Positions 15,597 to 18,381 of a stretch of DNA of 18,381 nucleotides are shown piece after piece. How positions within the stretch are numbered: position 1 is the stretch's first letter; each line of letters begins with the position of its first letter. The notes under the pieces were generated by a model. The model searched no databases and was not told the DNA's origin. It saw nothing but the letters and a program-made list of their open reading frames with translations. The DNA lies in assembly GCA_964433555.1 (NCBI GenBank), contig CAYSRG010000035.1, forward strand, positions 1 through 18,381, read 5' to 3'. The translations under genes were made by a program, and so were the position numbers. Source of the stretch: Stramentimicrobium sp964433555. Lineage in GTDB: Bacteria > Atribacterota > Phoenicimicrobiia > Phoenicimicrobiales > Stramentimicrobiaceae.

Positions 15597-16808
15597 TTAG
15601 ATTCTTTCCCATCGATTAATTCGAGGAAACAGCTTCTTTTTTAATTCATCTACCCTTGGGTGTGAATTTATCAGGTTATTCTTTTCTTCAGGATCTTGTG
15701 CTAAATTATAAAACTCCCAGTTTTCACCTCCCTGGTAATAAATAATCTTCAGATCATTCTCTCTATAATAATAGACAGGCAGATCTTCAGATTTTTCGTG
15801 ATTACCTGTTTTGGCAATAGCCTCCCCAAAAACTCCTTGTTCAGGATAATTATTAACAGGCAACAAAGAATTTCCTTCAAATTTCTCTTCTGGTAAAAGT
15901 CCGAATAGATGTAATATAGTAGGTGCGATATCAAGGTTGCTAACCAAATTAGGGCATATCTCTTTCTCTTTTCTTTCAAAATCGATCATTATCAGAGGAG
16001 AGTCTATTAATTCAGAATACATTTTCCCATCATGGGAAAGACCATTATGTTCAGCAAATTCATCCCCATGATCGGTGGTAATAAAAATAATACTATTTTC
16101 TAACATCTGATTTTGTTTGAGTATATGAAAGAACTCTTTCGCATATTCATCGGTTTCTCGAACACCTGCCCGATAAAGGTTACGGAGTATTTTAACTTTC
16201 TTCAAATCAGAGATATCACGCTTCAAAAGGGTATTTGTAAATAATTCAAACATCTCTTGCTCAGTTAAGGTAATGGAAGGATCAACTAATTCTAAAAACT
16301 GTTTTTTAGGTATATAGGGTTCATGAACATCCATATAGTGGATCCACAAGAAAAATGGTTTTTTATTAGTAGAGCGTGCATAGCGCTCTAACCATTCCTT
16401 TGCTTTCTGGTTAACCTTATCTCCGGTTATATAGGGAATCATGTCACTAACTTCATCCTGCATTGAATCATAAAAGATATCCCATCCTCGATTCCAACCA
16501 AAATAATCACTTAGATAGGGATTGGAATGAAATGCAGCTGTTTCAATGTCATTTTTCTTTAGTGCTTCAGATATTAATAATCTACGGGGAGATAATTTTT
16601 TAGATTTTCCAAATTCAAGATAATAAGAAGAGGTTAGTATTCCGGGAAATGATGATTGAGTGTAAGGACCTGAAGAATGGAATCTGGTAAAAATCAGAGC
16701 ATGATCGGATAAAGAATCAAGAAATGGAGTTAAATTACTATCTTTATTGTAAACCCCTAAGGAATCTTTTCTTAAAGTATCAATAGTGAACAGGATTATA
16801 TTTTTCAT
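15597..16808 (-). CDS. Sulfatase-fold hydrolase (alkaline phosphatase superfamily), Thr at nucleophile position
   Basis: A 403-residue cytoplasmic protein, first gene of the hydrolase operon. MKNIILFTIDTLRKDSLGVY gives metal ligand Asp10. TTDHGDEFAEH gives Asp246 and His247, and LSHDGKMYSE gives His259 and Lys262. HYMDVHEPY (157-165) is the conserved His/Asp loop. The nucleophile segment is YTQSSFPGILTSS (49-61), with Thr50 where FGly-type enzymes have Cys or Ser, and no Arg in the x-P-x-R position. A GTG two codons upstream (16814) is also possible, but it sits only 4 nt from AGGAGG while the ATG at 16808 is 10 nt away. It follows the GntR regulator by 53 bp and may be read from the same promoter. 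It differs strongly from the other sulfatase-fold protein, so it is unlikely to be a recent duplicate. Confidence 0.87.
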   Translation of the reverse strand: MKNIILFTIDTLRKDSLGVYNKDSNLTPFLDSLSDHALIFTRFHSSGPYTQSSFPGILTSSYYLEFGKSKKLSPRRLLISEALKKNDIETAAFHSNPYLSDYFGWNRGWDIFYDSMQDEVSDMIPYITGDKVNQKAKEWLERYARSTNKKPFFLWIHYMDVHEPYIPKKQFLELVDPSITLTEQEMFELFTNTLLKRDISDLKKVKILRNLYRAGVRETDEYAKEFFHILKQNQMLENSIIFITTDHGDEFAEHNGLSHDGKMYSELIDSPLIMIDFERKEKEICPNLVSNLDIAPTILHLFGLLPEEKFEGNSLLPVNNYPEQGVFGEAIAKTGNHEKSEDLPVYYYRENDLKIIYYQGGENWEFYNLAQDPEEKNNLINSHPRVDELKKKLFPRINRWERI

Positions 16809-16861
16809 AGGCACCTAGCCTCCTATTAAGCTTTCTTATAGAGTGATATAATGCTAATAAC

Positions 16862-17599
16862 TCATGGTAATATAATGGTATAGCTACATTTGTTAGTCCG
16901 AATAATACTCTGACGATATTCGAAAACAACATTATTGTCTGTTCTGGCAATACGGTTCACTACTAATACATAGGTTCCCTCCTGTAATTTTAATCTGTCA
17001 GAAATTTTTTGATTGATTTTTTTTATGGTAAAAGACTCCTGAACTTCTGAAATACTAAGATTATACTTACGCATAAATACTTCATAAGGAGCCATGGTAG
17101 CAAGATACTTTGGTTTAAGATTGGGGAATAATTCTTTCAATAAAAAGAATTCTTCTAAAGAAATTGGAATGTCATCTAAAAACAATATGCCTTTAATGTG
17201 ATAGATTAATTGTTCACTCTTTAGATTCATGATTTCCTTTATCTTATAATTAGGTTTAATAACATTTTTGGAAATAATTTTTCTCTTTATTCCGATATTA
17301 TGATTTTTTCCTCTAAAGTCTATACAATAAAAACTACTTACCGGATTAACATATCTTGGCTTAGAATCAGATACAAAAGTGCCCAATCCTTGTTTTCTAA
17401 ACAGATAGCCTTCTTGAATTAAGCAATTAATGGCTTGTCTCACTGTGCCACGGCTTATCTGAAAATCCATACAAAGTTTTAATTCAGATGGAATGGCATC
17501 ATTAATTTTCCATTCGCCGTTTTTAATTTTAGCTTTAATTAATTCTGCCAATTGGAAGTACAAGGGTATTGGTGATTTTTTATCCAAATTATTCATCAT
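16862..17599 (-). CDS. GntR-family transcriptional regulator, HutC/UTRA type
   Basis: A 245-residue DNA-binding regulator. The winged helix-turn-helix is at residues 11-78 (PIPLYFQLAELI, PSELKLCMDFQISRGTVRQA, LIQEGYLFRKQGLGTF). The C-terminal half (about 95-240) fits a UTRA effector-binding domain with LEEFFLL, SEVQESF and YRQSIIRTN. Such proteins are usually repressors released by a small-molecule ligand, often a phosphorylated sugar, amino acid intermediate or nucleoside. The frame opens with two ATGs; the second (17596) has better spacing to AGAAGAG. It is the first gene of the collinear set and has its own promoter with a candidate operator, so it probably controls itself and the genes downstream. 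Confidence 0.93.
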   Translation of the reverse strand: MMNNLDKKSPIPLYFQLAELIKAKIKNGEWKINDAIPSELKLCMDFQISRGTVRQAINCLIQEGYLFRKQGLGTFVSDSKPRYVNPVSSFYCIDFRGKNHNIGIKRKIISKNVIKPNYKIKEIMNLKSEQLIYHIKGILFLDDIPISLEEFFLLKELFPNLKPKYLATMAPYEVFMRKYNLSISEVQESFTIKKINQKISDRLKLQEGTYVLVVNRIARTDNNVVFEYRQSIIRTNKCSYTIILP

Positions 17600-17642
17600 T
17601 ACTCTTCTTAGATATAGTACTATTTAAAATATTGTACTTGTA

Positions 17643-17664
17643 TATACGTCTATACGTCTATAAC
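17643..17664. promoter_or_regulatory. Tandem TATACGTC repeats, candidate GntR operator
   Basis: TATACGTC is repeated directly at 17643-17650 and 17651-17658, followed by TATAAC at 17659-17664 and preceded by CTTGTA. TATAC and GTATA steps are typical of operators of HutC-type regulators. The repeats run from the -10 edge into the first transcribed bases of the regulator gene, an ideal place for autorepression. Confidence 0.55.
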
Positions 17665-17665
17665 C

Positions 17666-17694
17666 ATAGTAAATGGATTGAGATAATTTGTCAA
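17666..17694 (-). promoter_or_regulatory. Near-consensus sigma-70-type promoter of the regulator gene
   Basis: On the minus strand TTGACA (17694-17689) is a perfect -35, followed after 17 bases by TACTAT (17671-17666), a 5-of-6 -10. Transcription would start near 17658, about 60 bases before the start codon. This is the best promoter in the window. Confidence 0.8.
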
Positions 17695-17699
17695 TACTC

Positions 17700-18381
17700 C
17701 TTTAGGTATTATTGATAAATTTTAGGTAATAAGATTAAAATTTTAAAAATTAACTTTTTTATAAGCATATAACTATAAAAGACTCCCTAAAAATATAATC
17801 TATAAACTAAAGATAGGATTTTTAAATTGTGCTGTGATGTGATAAATAAAAAATTTATTATAACCATAATAGATTACTAATCGAGCATTATCTGGTAAAA
17901 AAGAGGAAGAAGAAATATGCTTTAACAAGTCAGTATAATTTACTTCTTTTATGAAAGAAATCCTATTTTAGGTAAGTCTATACCCATGTAGGCTTCTGAG
18001 TATCTTGGAAAAGTTGTCCTTAAGTGTTATCTATTGAAGAAACTACTCTTTATGGGATACTGAAAAAGGTTATATTATTACTGTTATAATGGATGAGAAA
18101 ATGAACCGCCAAAAATATACGAGATATGCTTAAAATGGATATGATTATCAGCAAAATATTTATCTGGCAAATTAAAAAATAAGAAATATTATCACGAAAT
18201 ATTAAGACATTTAAGAATATATTATAATTTCCAGATGATAAATCCGTTAGGCCTATCAATTATGAAAAGTAATTTAAAATAAACAATAATCAGATAAATA
18301 TACCTGTTTATTTAAATAATATTGAATAAAACAGGCTATCATTTTTTTCTAAAAGAACAATTAAGTAGAAGACAATATTCA
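17700..18381. other. Gene-poor AT-rich region upstream of the regulator
   Basis: About 680 bases with no supported gene on either strand. Short frames with broken sense occur on the plus strand around 18015-18105 (for example LWDTEKGYIITVIMDEK flanked by stops), which could be a decayed gene, but I recognise no family. A hairpin occurs near the end of the window. Confidence 0.5.
18303..18335 (+). terminator. Possible terminator hairpin
   Basis: CCTGTTTATT and AATAAAACAGG pair with one bulged base around a 12-base loop. On the plus strand a run of seven T follows nine bases later (ATTTTTTT). No plus-strand gene is seen that it would serve, and the stem is mostly A-T. Confidence 0.3.

Noticed and set aside
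14900..15979. Alternative minus-strand frames inside the PP-loop and sulfatase-fold genes (14900-15109, 15302-15502, 15749-15979)
   Set aside because: They overlap conserved coding sequence in a different frame and resemble nothing.
18050..18259. Hydrophobic 69-residue minus-strand frame starting with TTG
   Set aside because: No ribosome binding site, composition explained by AT-rich DNA, and no neighbour relation.
1..18381. CRISPR array, tRNA or rRNA genes
   Set aside because: No regularly spaced repeats and no cloverleaf or rRNA-like conserved sequence were seen on either strand.

Overview
The window is AT-rich bacterial DNA, and every gene I can support lies on the minus strand, so transcription runs from high to low coordinates over about 17 kb. 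It is probably part of a draft or metagenome assembly, because it contains a run of exactly 100 Ns (6826-6925) inside a gene. The solute-binding protein has a cleavable signal peptide but no lipobox cysteine, which suggests a periplasm and therefore a diderm bacterium. The mix (DUF3798-type binding protein, sugar/nucleoside-type ABC transporter, monomeric ATP sulfurylase, SLC13 permease, no respiratory genes) would suit an anaerobic heterotroph such as Atribacterota or a relative. That placement is a guess from gene content and AT richness.

Layout in the direction of transcription: (1) 17.6-16.9 kb, a GntR/HutC-family regulator with a near-consensus promoter and a tandem-repeat candidate operator. 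(2) 16.8-13.4 kb, a probable operon of a sulfatase-fold hydrolase, a PP-loop protein resembling CysD/PAPS reductase, and a second sulfatase-fold hydrolase. (3) 13.05-7.57 kb, a complete ABC importer operon: DUF3798-like binding protein, double-NBD ATPase, two paralogous permeases and a small membrane-anchored protein. (4) 7.1-4.2 kb, an M24-family aminopeptidase-like protein interrupted by the assembly gap, and a CocE/NonD-type serine hydrolase. (5) 4.1-0.8 kb, ATP sulfurylase (sat), an unrecognised 95-97 aa protein, and an SLC13/DASS anion permease. (6) 0.74-0 kb, the first ~38 codons of a TauE/SafE-family exporter cut off by a compact IS200/IS605-type element whose tnpA has a one-base frameshift near its start, then the first codons of another gene running off the edge.

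Read together, the genes look like a locus for taking up and degrading a small molecule that carries an ester (sulfate or phosphate) and an amide or acyl bond. The ABC system imports it, the sulfatase-fold enzymes and the M24 and CocE hydrolases cut it, and Sat, the CysD-like protein, SLC13 and TauE handle inorganic sulfur, under a GntR-type ligand-responsive repressor. This is inference from neighbourhood. The main caution is that both 'sulfatases' have threonine, not cysteine or serine, at the usual nucleophile position, so they may be phosphodiesterases, phosphotransferases or a non-formylglycine hydrolase class.
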